Source: Hyphomonadaceae bacterium UBA1001
Lineage (GTDB): Bacteria > Pseudomonadota > Alphaproteobacteria > Caulobacterales > Aquidulcibacteraceae
Direction: 5' to 3'
DNA length: 10,213 nucleotides
NCBI GenBank assembly: GCA_002291875.1
Contig: DBAV01000081.1
Coordinates: 1 to 10,213 of the forward strand
Under the pieces are notes generated by a model. The model did no database searches and was not told the origin of the DNA. It worked only from the letters and a program-made list of their open reading frames with translations. Below are positions 1-7,143 of the stretch, in pieces (within the stretch, counting starts at the first letter, position 1; each line of letters starts with the position of its first letter). Position numbers and translations under genes: made by a program.

Positions 1-69
1 TGCGTCAGCATCGGACCCGGGATCTATCCACCACGCTGTCGGGATGGGTCCGGGCTCACGCGGGCTGAC
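1..69. repeat. Partial CCCGGG-type palindromic intergenic repeat, able to fold
   Basis: Positions 1-29 match the 3' part of the repeat core seen again at 577-621 and 10037 onward (the stretch GCATCGGACCCGGGA followed by CTATCC); the 5' part of the copy is cut by the window edge. The segment can also fold: CGGACCC (12-18) pairs with GGGTCCG (46-52), and GTCAGC (4-9) pairs with GCTGAC (64-69) outside it. It lies just past the 3' end of the minus-strand GIY-YIG gene, so it may also help end that transcript, although no T-run follows. Confidence 0.7.
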
Positions 70-85
70 CCAAAGTGCGGCGGGG

Positions 86-454
86 TCAGGGGATTTCGGG
101 GTTCCGGAACAGGCCTTCGATCGGGACCATTCCCACGAGCGGCACCATGGCCCGTTGGCGGTCGATCGGAAAATTCGGGTCGAGGTCGCGCCAGTCGGGG
201 TTGGCAGCCTCGATCAGCGCGATCTTCCAGCTGCGGCGCCAGCGTTTCACACGCTTTTCGTGGACGATCGCCTCCGGGATGGTGAGAAACCCTGTCCACC
301 AGACCAGCCGGTGGACGTGATGACGGTCGGTGAAACCACCGAAGCGGCCGGTGCGGTGATCGTGCACGCGCTGAGGCAGATTGGTGGTGACGCCGGTGTA
401 GAGCGTGCCGAGACGCCGGCTGGCCAGCATGTAAACGGTCGGCACACGTTCCAT
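86..454 (-). CDS. Small GIY-YIG nuclease-family protein
   Basis: The product (122 aa) is a single GIY-YIG domain with no extra DNA-binding domain, as in the small stand-alone proteins common in Alphaproteobacteria. Seen in the sequence: the paired motif is VYML (residues 7-10) and LYTG (18-21), followed by the conserved Arg29 in QRVHDH, and Glu66 in the HEKRVKRW segment, which matches the metal-binding Glu of the family. The family hallmark NPDWRDL is at 85-91. A tail of about 30 residues (92-122) rich in Pro, Val and Met follows and is longer than usual. I chose the ATG at 454 because family members begin about seven residues before the first motif; an in-frame ATG at 523 would add 23 residues unlike the family. 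The Shine-Dalgarno match is weak (GGCGG abutting the ATG). Family members have predicted endonuclease chemistry, but the cellular role of this solo subgroup is not known to me. Repeat copies of one family lie on both sides. Confidence 0.85.
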   Translation of the reverse strand: MERVPTVYMLASRRLGTLYTGVTTNLPQRVHDHRTGRFGGFTDRHHVHRLVWWTGFLTIPEAIVHEKRVKRWRRSWKIALIEAANPDWRDLDPNFPIDRQRAMVPLVGMVPIEGLFRNPEIP

Positions 455-472
455 CCGCCGAGTTTTGACCCC

Positions 473-487
473 GCGCAGCGGCTGCGC
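473..487. promoter_or_regulatory. Perfect 15-bp palindrome upstream of the GIY-YIG gene
   Basis: GCGCAGC and GCTGCGC are separated by one G, giving a perfect 7-1-7 inverted repeat that ends 18 bp before the ATG at 454 on the minus strand. It could be an operator or a leader hairpin for the GIY-YIG gene. In such GC-rich DNA a chance palindrome is also possible, and no known regulator's site is recognised. Confidence 0.3.
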
Positions 488-555
488 AATCCCCCTCGCC
501 GCGCGCATCCGCGCAATGGCCATCTTGCGCCATCATTCCGGGGTGGAGGGTTGTT

Positions 556-621
556 TGATTTCCAAATCAGCGTCCCGTCATCCCGGGCCGGTGCGCCAGC
601 ATCGGACCCGGGACCTATCCC
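556..621 (+). repeat. Palindromic repeat copy, forward, with its preceding small hairpin
   Basis: The core (577-621) begins GTCATCCCGGG and ends CCCGGGACCTATCCC; the TCCCGGG and CCCGGGA ends are inverted complements that can form a stem around the GC-rich centre. Just before it, TGATTT (556-561) and AAATCA (564-569) form a second small hairpin, in the position held by different-sequence hairpins in the array at 10037. The core differs little from the copies at the far end of the window. Confidence 0.85.
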
Positions 622-685
622 TTGAGGGCAGGGTTCGAGGGCAAGGGTGCAGCGGCGGCTTTTACATTTGCTGGAACAACTTTTG

Positions 686-725
686 GGGATAGGTCCCGGG
701 TCGCGCTTCGCTTGCCCGGGATGAC
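686..725 (-). repeat. Palindromic repeat copy, reversed, second core subtype
   Basis: Read on the minus strand this copy starts GTCATCCCGGG and ends CCCGGGACCTATCCC like the forward copies, but its centre is shorter (AAGCGAAGCGCGA type rather than the GGTGCGCCAGCATCGG type). It faces the copy at 577-621, so the two can pair as the arms of a large cruciform with about 64 bp between them. Confidence 0.85.
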
Positions 726-770
726 GGTTGGTTGCTTTTACACGATCCGCTCTCATCCCCAACGCTCAGT

Positions 771-808
771 GGATAGGTCCCGGCTTGCGCTGCGCTTGGC
801 CGGGAGAC
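771..808 (-). repeat. Palindromic repeat copy, reversed and decayed
   Basis: This is the same reversed core with several changes: the inner CCCGGG is reduced to CCCGG and the GGGATGAC end has become GGGAGAC. It starts 84 bp after the corresponding point of the previous reversed copy (GGATAGG at 687 and 771), close to the exact 82-bp spacing of the array at 10037, so the two reversed copies look like a degenerated tandem pair. Confidence 0.75.
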
Positions 809-1010
809 GGTTGGAACTTTGAAAAGGACCTGACGTGATCGAGGGCTGGCCCTGCACAGCGCCCCCCTTTTCCGCGGGCGGGAGGTTTTGTATCGCTTAC
901 GTCCATGTGATCGCGCGCAGGCGGCCCGGGATTTGCCATCCTGATGCCGCATGACGATGGTGCGACGTGAACCATCGGGCGGTGCGTGGCCCCCCCGGCC
1001 AGGGATCCAT

Positions 1011-1015
1011 GGGAG
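1011..1015 (+). promoter_or_regulatory. Shine-Dalgarno site that sets the S9 peptidase start
   Basis: GGGAG lies 9 nt before the ATG at 1025 and directly abuts an in-frame ATG at 1016, which is therefore too close to use it. A third in-frame ATG at 986 has no such site and would put 13 non-hydrophobic residues before the signal peptide. The start at 1025 (Met-Lys-Arg-Arg) is therefore preferred. Confidence 0.65.
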
Positions 1016-1024
1016 ATGACCTCT

Positions 1025-3127
1025 ATGAAGCGACGACTTGGACTGGTGGCCGGCGCTGCGGCGGTGGCCGCACTGGCGGTGGCCGCGGCCGTGCCCGTGC
1101 TGGCGCAGCAGGCCCCGACGCGGGCGGGCACGGCTGCCCCCGCCGTGCCGCAGGTGGCCCGCCCGATCGACGTCGAGGTGTTCGCGCAGGCCCCGCTGAT
1201 CAGCGGGCTGCAGCTGGTCGATGACGGCCGCAAGATCATCGGCCTCGCCCGCGTGCCGGGCAAGACCGACGAGTTGGGCGTGGCCGTTTGGGACATGAAC
1301 AATCTGGAGGCCGGCCCCCGGATCACCCCGCCGCGCAACAATATCCGCTTCCAGGGCGTCAGCTTTCTGGACGGCGACCGCTTTGCCATCTTCGCGAACA
1401 CCCCGTGGACCGGCAATATCGGCGGCTGCGGCGGCGAGGGCGAGCAGGTCGGCTCGACCGCCACCTGGATCTTCCAGGATTATGTGACCAATTTCGAGAT
1501 GCAGGAGTTCGACCAGCCCCTGCGTCCGCGCGTGCGCAATGACGACATCCAGCGCTGCATCAATCTGAGCACCAACACCTCGGTGCTGAATCGCCTGCCG
1601 TTCGAGGATGACGTGGTGCTGGTCGCCACGCTGAACGAGCGTCTGGAGAGCATCGCCGCGCGCTACAATGTGCGCACCGAGCAGCTGACCGAGGTGATGA
1701 GCCTGGCCGGCAGCTGGGGCCATGGCCTGTGGAATGGCCGCACCGCCCTGCCGATGCTGCGCGAGCGCATCCGCACCGAATCCGACGGCAGCAACACCTT
1801 TGTCACCGAACTGCGCAATCCGCAGTCCGGCCAGTTCGAGGCCCAGCCCGCCCTGGACAACCCTGTGCGCGAGCGCAACACCATCGACGTGGTCGGGTTC
1901 GACGAGGAAAGCGGCAAGTATTATGTCGTCACCGACCGCTTCTCGGACCTGGCCCGGGTCTACATGTATGACCCGATCACCAAGAAGTTCGACGCCGAGC
2001 CGGCCTTTGCGCACCCGCGCTATTCGGCCACGGGCGTGGTGCTGGGCAGTGGCCGCGAGGATTTCGGCCGCCTGCTGGGCTTTACCTATGGCGCGGCGGT
2101 GGGCGAGGTGTTCTGGGTCGATCCGGTGCGCCGCAACATCCAGCAGGCGCTCGAGCGCGCACTGCCGGGCCGCCAGGTGACCCTGTCCAGCGTGCAGGAT
2201 GGCGGCAACCGCGTGCTGGTGCGCTCGGAGAGCTCGCGCCATCCGCCGGCCTGGCACCTGCTGCTGAACCAGCGTGAGCTGAAGCTGCTGGGCCCCGAGC
2301 GGATCGTCGATCCCAACACGCTGGGCGAGACGCGCCTCGAGTTCTTCACCGCGCGTGACGGCAAGCGCGTGCCCAGCTTTGTCACCTTGCCGGCCGGCTG
2401 GACGCCCGAACAGGGCCGCCTGCCCGCCATCGTGGTGCCGCACGGCGGTCCGTGGGCGCGTGACGATGCCGGCTGGGATTTCTCGGGCTGGGTGCAGTAT
2501 TTCGCCTCGCGCGGGTTCGCGGTGGTCCAGCCACAGTATCGCGGCACGCCCGGCTTTGGCCGCGCGCTCTGGCTGGCGGGTGACCGCGAGTGGGGCAAGG
2601 CGATGCAGGACGACAAGGACGACTCGGTCCTCGACCTGGTCAACCGCGGCATTGTCGACCGCAACCGCATCGCGATGCACGGCTATTCGTATGGCGGCTA
2701 TGCGGCCTTTGCCGCGGCCGTGCGCCCGAACGGTCCGAATGCCGGCCCCTTCCGCTGCGCCATCGCGGGCGCGGGCGTGGCCAACCTCGAGCGCATCCAG
2801 AACGAGCTGTTCGGCGCCAGCCGCATCCAGCGCGAGTTCCAGGGTGACACCGTGTTTGGCCTCGACCCGCAGGAGCAGGTGCGCAACACCAACATCCCGC
2901 TGCTGATCTATACCGGCGACCGGGACGTGCGGGTGCCGCCCTTCCACAGCCGCGACTTCTATCGGGCTGCCAGCGCGGCCGGTAAGAATGTCGAGCTGCT
3001 GATGCTGCGCGACATGGGCCACCAGGGCAATCTGTGGTTCCCCGACCACTTCCGCCAGCTGCTGCCGCGCATCGAATCGTTCATCAAGAACGAGTGCGGC
3101 ATCCAGCCGGGGCCGATCCGCGGCTGA
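1025..3127 (+). CDS. Exported S9 (prolyl oligopeptidase) family serine peptidase
   Basis: The 700-aa product should cleave peptides or acyl-peptides outside the cytoplasm. Residues 1-27 form a typical signal peptide: MKRR, an Ala/Val-rich core, and a probable cut after VLA at 27. Residues from about 40 to 420 have the low-complexity beta-strand character of the S9 propeller. The alpha/beta-hydrolase domain covers about 440-690: an oxyanion-loop HGGP (473-476), the nucleophile Ser555 in GYSYGGY, catalytic Asp634 in GDRDVRVPP and catalytic His666 in MGHQG, all in the order and spacing expected for an active enzyme. Four Cys besides the propeller ones occur in the exported part, so disulfides are possible. 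The gene stands alone, with its own Shine-Dalgarno site upstream and a hairpin terminator downstream. The subfamily (dipeptidyl peptidase or acylaminoacyl peptidase) cannot be decided from the sequence alone. Confidence 0.93.
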   Translation: MKRRLGLVAGAAAVAALAVAAAVPVLAQQAPTRAGTAAPAVPQVARPIDVEVFAQAPLISGLQLVDDGRKIIGLARVPGKTDELGVAVWDMNNLEAGPRITPPRNNIRFQGVSFLDGDRFAIFANTPWTGNIGGCGGEGEQVGSTATWIFQDYVTNFEMQEFDQPLRPRVRNDDIQRCINLSTNTSVLNRLPFEDDVVLVATLNERLESIAARYNVRTEQLTEVMSLAGSWGHGLWNGRTALPMLRERIRTESDGSNTFVTELRNPQSGQFEAQPALDNPVRERNTIDVVGFDEESGKYYVVTDRFSDLARVYMYDPITKKFDAEPAFAHPRYSATGVVLGSGREDFGRLLGFTYGAAVGEVFWVDPVRRNIQQALERALPGRQVTLSSVQDGGNRVLVRSESSRHPPAWHLLLNQRELKLLGPERIVDPNTLGETRLEFFTARDGKRVPSFVTLPAGWTPEQGRLPAIVVPHGGPWARDDAGWDFSGWVQYFASRGFAVVQPQYRGTPGFGRALWLAGDREWGKAMQDDKDDSVLDLVNRGIVDRNRIAMHGYSYGGYAAFAAAVRPNGPNAGPFRCAIAGAGVANLERIQNELFGASRIQREFQGDTVFGLDPQEQVRNTNIPLLIYTGDRDVRVPPFHSRDFYRAASAAGKNVELLMLRDMGHQGNLWFPDHFRQLLPRIESFIKNECGIQPGPIRG

Positions 3128-3156
3128 CGCGCCCATCCGATTGCTGAAACGCCGGG

Positions 3157-3186
3157 ACGGGCGGGGCTGGATGGCTCCGCCCGTTT
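3157..3186 (+). terminator. Hairpin terminator after the S9 peptidase gene
   Basis: ACGGGCGGGGC (3157-3167) pairs over 11 positions, one of them a G-T wobble, with GCTCCGCCCGT (3174-3184) around a 6-nt loop. It starts 29 nt after the stop codon. The T-run is short (TTTCGCCTT), so it may be an imperfect intrinsic terminator, but it separates the peptidase gene from the iron operon. Confidence 0.7.
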
Positions 3187-3253
3187 CGCCTTGATGGGGG
3201 GCGGCTGCCGCAGCGCACGCTTGACCTGAGGGCGCGCAGCGTCCAGACGCTGT

Positions 3254-3268
3254 TGCGAAACGTTCGCA
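3254..3268 (+). promoter_or_regulatory. Probable Fur box of the iron-import operon
   Basis: TGCGAAACGTTCGCA is an inverted repeat (TGCGAA and TTCGCA around ACG) with the 7-1-7 layout of Fur sites; GC-rich bacteria often have TGCGAAT-N-ATTCGCA forms. It ends 7 nt before the GGAGG of the first iron gene, so it would overlap the transcription start or early leader, where Fur binding blocks initiation. The inner pair (A against G) is mismatched. A TTGACC at 3221-3226 may be the -35 element, but no good -10 was found. Irr or RirA control is less likely because their AT-rich sites do not match. Confidence 0.6.
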
Positions 3269-3284
3269 GCAAGTCGGAGGGGTC

Positions 3285-4388
3285 ATGTCCGCCATCGGAA
3301 TGGGGTTTCGCGCGGCCGCGGCCGCCCTCGTGCTGGCGCTGGCGGCGTGTGCGCCCTCGGGCCAGGGCGGTTCGGGCGGCCAGGCGACCGGCGGCGGTGG
3401 CGGGGATGCGGCCGCGGCGGGCGGTGCGTCCGGCGGGGTGGTGAACGTCTACAATGCGCGCCACTATGACAGCGACCGTCAGGTCTTTGACCAGTTCACC
3501 GCCCGCACCGGCATCCAGGTCCGCCAGATCCAGGGCAACGCCGAGCAATTGCAGGCCCGGCTGGAGGCCGAGGGCGCCGACAGCCCGGCCGACGTGGTCA
3601 TCACCGTCGATGCGGGCAATCTGTGGCGGCTTGAGGCAGCGGGCCTGCTGCAGCCCGTGACAACGCCCGCGCTCGAGGCGGCGGTGCCTGCGACGCTGCG
3701 CTCGAACGACTGGTTCTGGTATGGCTTTTCGCGGCGTGCGCGGGTGATCGCCTATGACCGCCAGGACGTGCGCCCCGAGCAGGTCGCCACCTATGACAGT
3801 CTGGCTTCGCCGGCCATGCGCGGGCGGGTCTGCGTGCGCCCGGCGTCGAACGTCTACAACCTCTCTTTCCTGGCTGCCCTGATCGAGCGGCGCGGCGAGG
3901 ACCAGGCCCGCACCTGGGCCGCAGGGGTGACCGGCAATTTCGCCCGCCGGCCCGAGGGCAATGACACCGACCAGCTGCGCGCGGTGGCGGCGGGGGTGTG
4001 CGACGTGGCGCTGGTCAACCACTATTACCTGCTGCGCCTGGCGCGGTCGCAGGATCCGGCCGATCGCGCGGTGGCCCAGCGGGTGGCGCTGTCCTTCCCC
4101 GACCAGAACGCCTCGGGCACCCACATCAACATTTCCGGCGCCGGGGTCGCGCGCCATGCGCCGAACCGCGACAATGCCGTGCGCCTGCTGGAATTCCTGG
4201 TCTCGGCCGAGGGCCAGACCCTGCTGGCGCGGGGCAATGACGAATACCCCGCCAGCCCGGCCACGCCTTCGGGCAATCCCGAACTGGACGCGCTGGGCAA
4301 TTTCACCGCCGATCCGATCGAGATGAGCGCCTATGGCCGCAATCAGGCCACCGCCGCCGCCATCTTCAACGAGGTGGGCTGGCCCTGA
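3285..4388 (+). CDS. fbpA: Ferric-iron ABC transporter substrate-binding lipoprotein (FbpA/FutA type)
   Basis: The 367-aa product captures Fe(III) outside the inner membrane and delivers it to the permease encoded next. Residues 1-22 are a lipoprotein signal with lipobox LAAC, Cys22 being the lipidated residue, followed by a Gly/Ala-rich flexible tether to about 50. The mature domain matches the FutA/FbpA family (cluster D ferric-binding): the iron ligands His60 and Tyr61 in ARHYDSD, Tyr191 in SNVYN, and the pair Tyr247-Tyr248 in NHYYLLR are all present. Other family hallmarks are SPADVVITVDAG, RARVIAYD and the HINISGAGV segment. The start at 3285 follows GGAGG with only 4 nt spacing; the next in-frame ATG (3300) is too far from it. 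The stop codon overlaps the next start (TGATG). First gene of a three-gene operon, preceded by a putative Fur box. Confidence 0.95.
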   Translation: MSAIGMGFRAAAAALVLALAACAPSGQGGSGGQATGGGGGDAAAAGGASGGVVNVYNARHYDSDRQVFDQFTARTGIQVRQIQGNAEQLQARLEAEGADSPADVVITVDAGNLWRLEAAGLLQPVTTPALEAAVPATLRSNDWFWYGFSRRARVIAYDRQDVRPEQVATYDSLASPAMRGRVCVRPASNVYNLSFLAALIERRGEDQARTWAAGVTGNFARRPEGNDTDQLRAVAAGVCDVALVNHYYLLRLARSQDPADRAVAQRVALSFPDQNASGTHINISGAGVARHAPNRDNAVRLLEFLVSAEGQTLLARGNDEYPASPATPSGNPELDALGNFTADPIEMSAYGRNQATAAAIFNEVGWP

Positions 4389-6058
4389 TGTCGGCCGTGC
4401 CGCAGCGCCGCGCTGTCCCCTCGGGGGCCGCCCTGATGGGCGCGATGGTGCGCGTGGCGGCATGGGGTCTTCTGGCGCTGGTGCTGCTGCCGGTCGCGGC
4501 CGTGATGGCGGGGGGGCTTTCGGCCATTGCCGCGGGCGGCGATGCGGGCGGCACGGACCTGCTGCGCCCGTCCATGGTGTCGCTGGCGCTTGTGGCCATC
4601 GTCACGGTGCTGGCCACCGCGATCGGGGCGGGCACGGCGGTTCTGGTGGCGGGCTGGCGCTTTCCCGGCTCGGAGGTGTTCTCGTGCGCCATGGTGCTGC
4701 CGCTGGCCGCGCCGGCCTATATCGTGGCGTTTGCGTGGGCCGACCTGACCGCTCCAGGCCGCATGCTGGACATCCTGCCGGTCTCGGGCTTTGGCGGGGC
4801 GGCCTTCGTGCTGACCTTCACCCTGTTTCCCTATGCCTATCTGGCCACCCGCGCCGCGCTGGCAACCCAGTCGGTGTGTGCGCTCGAGGCCGCTCGCACG
4901 CTGGGCGCGGGCACCGGGCGGCGGCTGGGGGCGGTGGTGCTGCCGATGGCGCGCCCGGCCCTGGTGGCGGGCGCAGCACTGATCGCAATGGAAACCGCTG
5001 CCGAATATGGCACCGTTTCGTATTTCGGCGTGCGAACCTGGTCGGTGGAAATCCTGCGCGAATGGCTGGCCTTTGGTGACCGGGCGGGGGCGATGCAGCT
5101 GGCCAGCCTGCTGATGCTGGCCGCGTTCGCCGCCCTGCTGGTCGAGCGGTCGGCCCGCGGGCGCGCTAGGGTGGCGGGCGGATCGCATCGCTGGCGCACA
5201 CCCGAGCGCACCGAACGGGTGGGCCCATGGCGGTGGGTGGCCAGTGCGGCATGTGCCGCGCCGCTGCTGCTCGGCTTTGTCATCCCCATCGCAGGGCTGT
5301 TGTACCGCGCCAGCATCGCAGGGGTATCGCCGGCCGCCGACCTGCCGTCGGCCTTGCTGAATTCTTTGACACTGGCGACGCTGGGCGGGGGGCTGACCAT
5401 CATGTTCGGCCTTGCGCTGGCCGCCGCGGGGCGCCGTTCGGCCGGTGTGGCACGCGGCGGGTCGCTGCTGACGGCGCTGGGATACAGCGCCCCCGGCGTG
5501 GTGGTGGCGCTTGGGGCGCTGACAGCCTTTGGCTGGGCGCGCGAGGCCGGCTGGGTCGGAGGTTTCGTCGGGGCACTGGCGCTGGGCGTATTGGTGTGGA
5601 GCTATGCCACCCGCTTTACCGCCGCAGGGCTTGGCCAGATCGAGGCGGGGCTTCAGCGCGTGACACCCAGCCTTTCAGGCGCCGCACGGACACTCGGCGC
5701 AGGCGCGGCCCGGCGCTTTTTCGCGGTCGACCTTCCGATCGCAGCGCCCGCCACGATGGCGGCGGCGCTGATGGTGTTCGTCGAGATCGTCAAGGAATTG
5801 CCGGCCACCCTCTTGCTGCGACCCTTCGACTTCGACACCCTGGCCACACGGGCCTATGGCTTTGCTTCGGACGAGCGGCTGGCCCAGGCCGCCTTCCCGG
5901 CCGCCCTGATCGCCCTGGCGGGCCTGGTGCCGGTGGTCGCCCTGTCGCGCGCGCTGGGGCTGTCGCGGCCGGGCACGCGCACCGGGGCGCTGCCGGCAGG
6001 CCAGCCCACGCTGGCGCGACCGCGGACGCTCGATCCGCTGGCGACACCCGGAGAGTGA
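4388..6058 (+). CDS. fbpB: Ferric-iron ABC transporter permease, two fused domains
   Basis: The 556-aa inner-membrane protein forms the translocation channel for iron. It has the fused double-permease layout of FbpB proteins: about six hydrophobic segments in each half (approximately 15-255 and 284-520) and one cytoplasmic EAA coupling loop per half. The first loop begins EAARTLGAG at residue 167, and the second, GAARTLGAG at 431, replaces the leading Glu with Gly but is otherwise alike. Both are followed by the typical LP(M/I)A pattern. These loops contact the ATPase encoded next. The ATG shares one base with the stop of the binding-protein gene, indicating translational coupling. The last 30 residues are a Pro/Arg-rich cytoplasmic tail of no recognised function. 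Confidence 0.95.
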   Translation: MSAVPQRRAVPSGAALMGAMVRVAAWGLLALVLLPVAAVMAGGLSAIAAGGDAGGTDLLRPSMVSLALVAIVTVLATAIGAGTAVLVAGWRFPGSEVFSCAMVLPLAAPAYIVAFAWADLTAPGRMLDILPVSGFGGAAFVLTFTLFPYAYLATRAALATQSVCALEAARTLGAGTGRRLGAVVLPMARPALVAGAALIAMETAAEYGTVSYFGVRTWSVEILREWLAFGDRAGAMQLASLLMLAAFAALLVERSARGRARVAGGSHRWRTPERTERVGPWRWVASAACAAPLLLGFVIPIAGLLYRASIAGVSPAADLPSALLNSLTLATLGGGLTIMFGLALAAAGRRSAGVARGGSLLTALGYSAPGVVVALGALTAFGWAREAGWVGGFVGALALGVLVWSYATRFTAAGLGQIEAGLQRVTPSLSGAARTLGAGAARRFFAVDLPIAAPATMAAALMVFVEIVKELPATLLLRPFDFDTLATRAYGFASDERLAQAAFPAALIALAGLVPVVALSRALGLSRPGTRTGALPAGQPTLARPRTLDPLATPGE

Positions 6059-6059
6059 C

Positions 6060-7139
6060 ATGGGAGCGATGGAGGCCTCGCCCCCGGTGTCCGTCGGGGA
6101 CGTCGTTCTGTCCGGCGTCGGCGTGCGCTTTGATGCGGCCTGGGCGGTCGACGGGATCTCGCTGACCCTGCGGCGCGGATGCGTCACGGCCCTTCTGGGC
6201 GCTTCCGGCAGCGGCAAGAGCACCCTTCTGCGCGCCATTGCGGGCCTTGAACGCATCGCGCGCGGCGAGATCCGAATGGGCCCGCAGGTGCTGGCGAATG
6301 CCAACACCCATTTGCCGCCCGAGGCTCGGCGCGTCGGGGTGGTGTTTCAGGACTATGCGCTGTTTCCGCACATGACGGCCGCCCAGAACGTCGCCTTCGG
6401 CCTTGACGCACGCCCGCGTCTGCAACGACAGGCCCTGGCCGGGGACTGGCTGGCGCGGGTGGGCCTGGGCGATCGCCGCGACGCCTTCCCGCACGAGCTG
6501 TCGGGCGGCGAGCAGCAGCGCGTTGCGCTGGCGCGCGCGCTGGCGCCCGAGCCGGCCATCGTCCTGCTGGACGAGCCGTTTTCCGCGCTGGATCCGGGCC
6601 TTCGGTCCGAGCTGCGTGATCTGGCGGGGGATGTGCTGCGGGCGGCAGGCTGCCCGGCCCTGTTCGTTACCCATGACGCCGACGAGGCCCTCTACATGGC
6701 CGATCAGCTGGCGATCCTGTCGCGCGGACGCCTGGTCCAGGGCGGCAGCCCGCACGAGGTCTATGCCCACCCCGCCGACCTGACGGCAGCAGCGGCGCTG
6801 GGGTCGGTGAATGTCCATCGCGGGCGCGTGCAGGGCGGTGTGCTGACGACACCGTTCGTTGCCCTGCCCGCCCCCGATCTGGCCGATGGTGCACCGGCGG
6901 TCGCGGTGGTGCGGGTCGAGGGTGTCCGGCCGATCCCGGGCACAGCCTTCGGCGTGCGCGACCGCCGGGCGCAGGGGCCGTTCACCTTGCTGCGGGTCGA
7001 GGCGCCGTGCGGCGCGCTGTGGAAGGCCCAGGCCCGCGCCGACGTGGTCAGCGACGCCGGTGCCGGCGTTTCAGGCGGGCGCTGCGACCTGTCGATCGCC
7101 CCGGGCGCCGCGCACGTTTTCGCCGACCTCACTGCCTGA
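6060..7139 (+). CDS. fbpC: Ferric-iron ABC transporter ATP-binding protein
   Basis: The 359-aa cytoplasmic ATPase energises iron import. All ATPase motifs are intact: Walker A GASGSGKST (47-55), Q-loop FQDYALFPHMT (96-106), signature LSGGEQQRVALARAL (147-161), Walker B IVLLDEPFSALD (167-178) and the switch His205 in FVTHD. Residues from about 235 to 359 form the C-terminal accessory (TOBE-like) region seen in FbpC-type ATPases, here divergent and not assignable motif by motif. The ATG is 1 nt after the permease stop and is preceded by GGAGAG (6050-6055). It is the last gene of the operon, ending 4 bp from the converging photolyase-family gene with no terminator between them. Confidence 0.95.
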   Translation: MGAMEASPPVSVGDVVLSGVGVRFDAAWAVDGISLTLRRGCVTALLGASGSGKSTLLRAIAGLERIARGEIRMGPQVLANANTHLPPEARRVGVVFQDYALFPHMTAAQNVAFGLDARPRLQRQALAGDWLARVGLGDRRDAFPHELSGGEQQRVALARALAPEPAIVLLDEPFSALDPGLRSELRDLAGDVLRAAGCPALFVTHDADEALYMADQLAILSRGRLVQGGSPHEVYAHPADLTAAAALGSVNVHRGRVQGGVLTTPFVALPAPDLADGAPAVAVVRVEGVRPIPGTAFGVRDRRAQGPFTLLRVEAPCGALWKAQARADVVSDAGAGVSGGRCDLSIAPGAAHVFADLTA

Positions 7140-7143
7140 GCCG

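Larger units (their letters stand above)
455..1024. other. 570-bp intergenic region, repeat-rich in its first two thirds
   Basis: This stretch separates the divergent GIY-YIG and S9 peptidase genes. It holds a 15-bp palindrome (473-487), one forward and two reversed copies of the palindromic repeat (577-621, 686-725, 771-808) and their linkers. From about 809 to 1010 I see no gene, no repeat match and no convincing sigma-70 promoter, although the peptidase promoter should lie here. Open frames crossing the region in several phases have no recognisable domains, and their translations are just the repeat read as protein. Confidence 0.6.

Noticed and set aside
24..536. Alternative minus-strand frame overlapping the GIY-YIG gene
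   Set aside because: It is a shifted reading of the same DNA with no domain, whereas the chosen frame carries the full GIY-YIG motif set.
986..1024. Earlier in-frame starts of the S9 peptidase at 986 and 1016
   Set aside because: The Shine-Dalgarno GGGAG at 1011-1015 is well spaced only for 1025, and the signal peptide begins naturally there.
3221..3250. TTGACC-based sigma-70 promoter for the iron operon
   Set aside because: The -35-like TTGACC is suggestive, but no acceptable -10 lies 16-18 bp downstream, so it is not reported as a feature.
662..3295. Very long minus-strand open frame (877 codons) antisense to the S9 peptidase gene
   Set aside because: It has no recognisable domain, is rich in Ala, Arg, Gly and His as expected for antisense reading of GC-rich codons, and lies over a well-supported gene with an intact catalytic triad.
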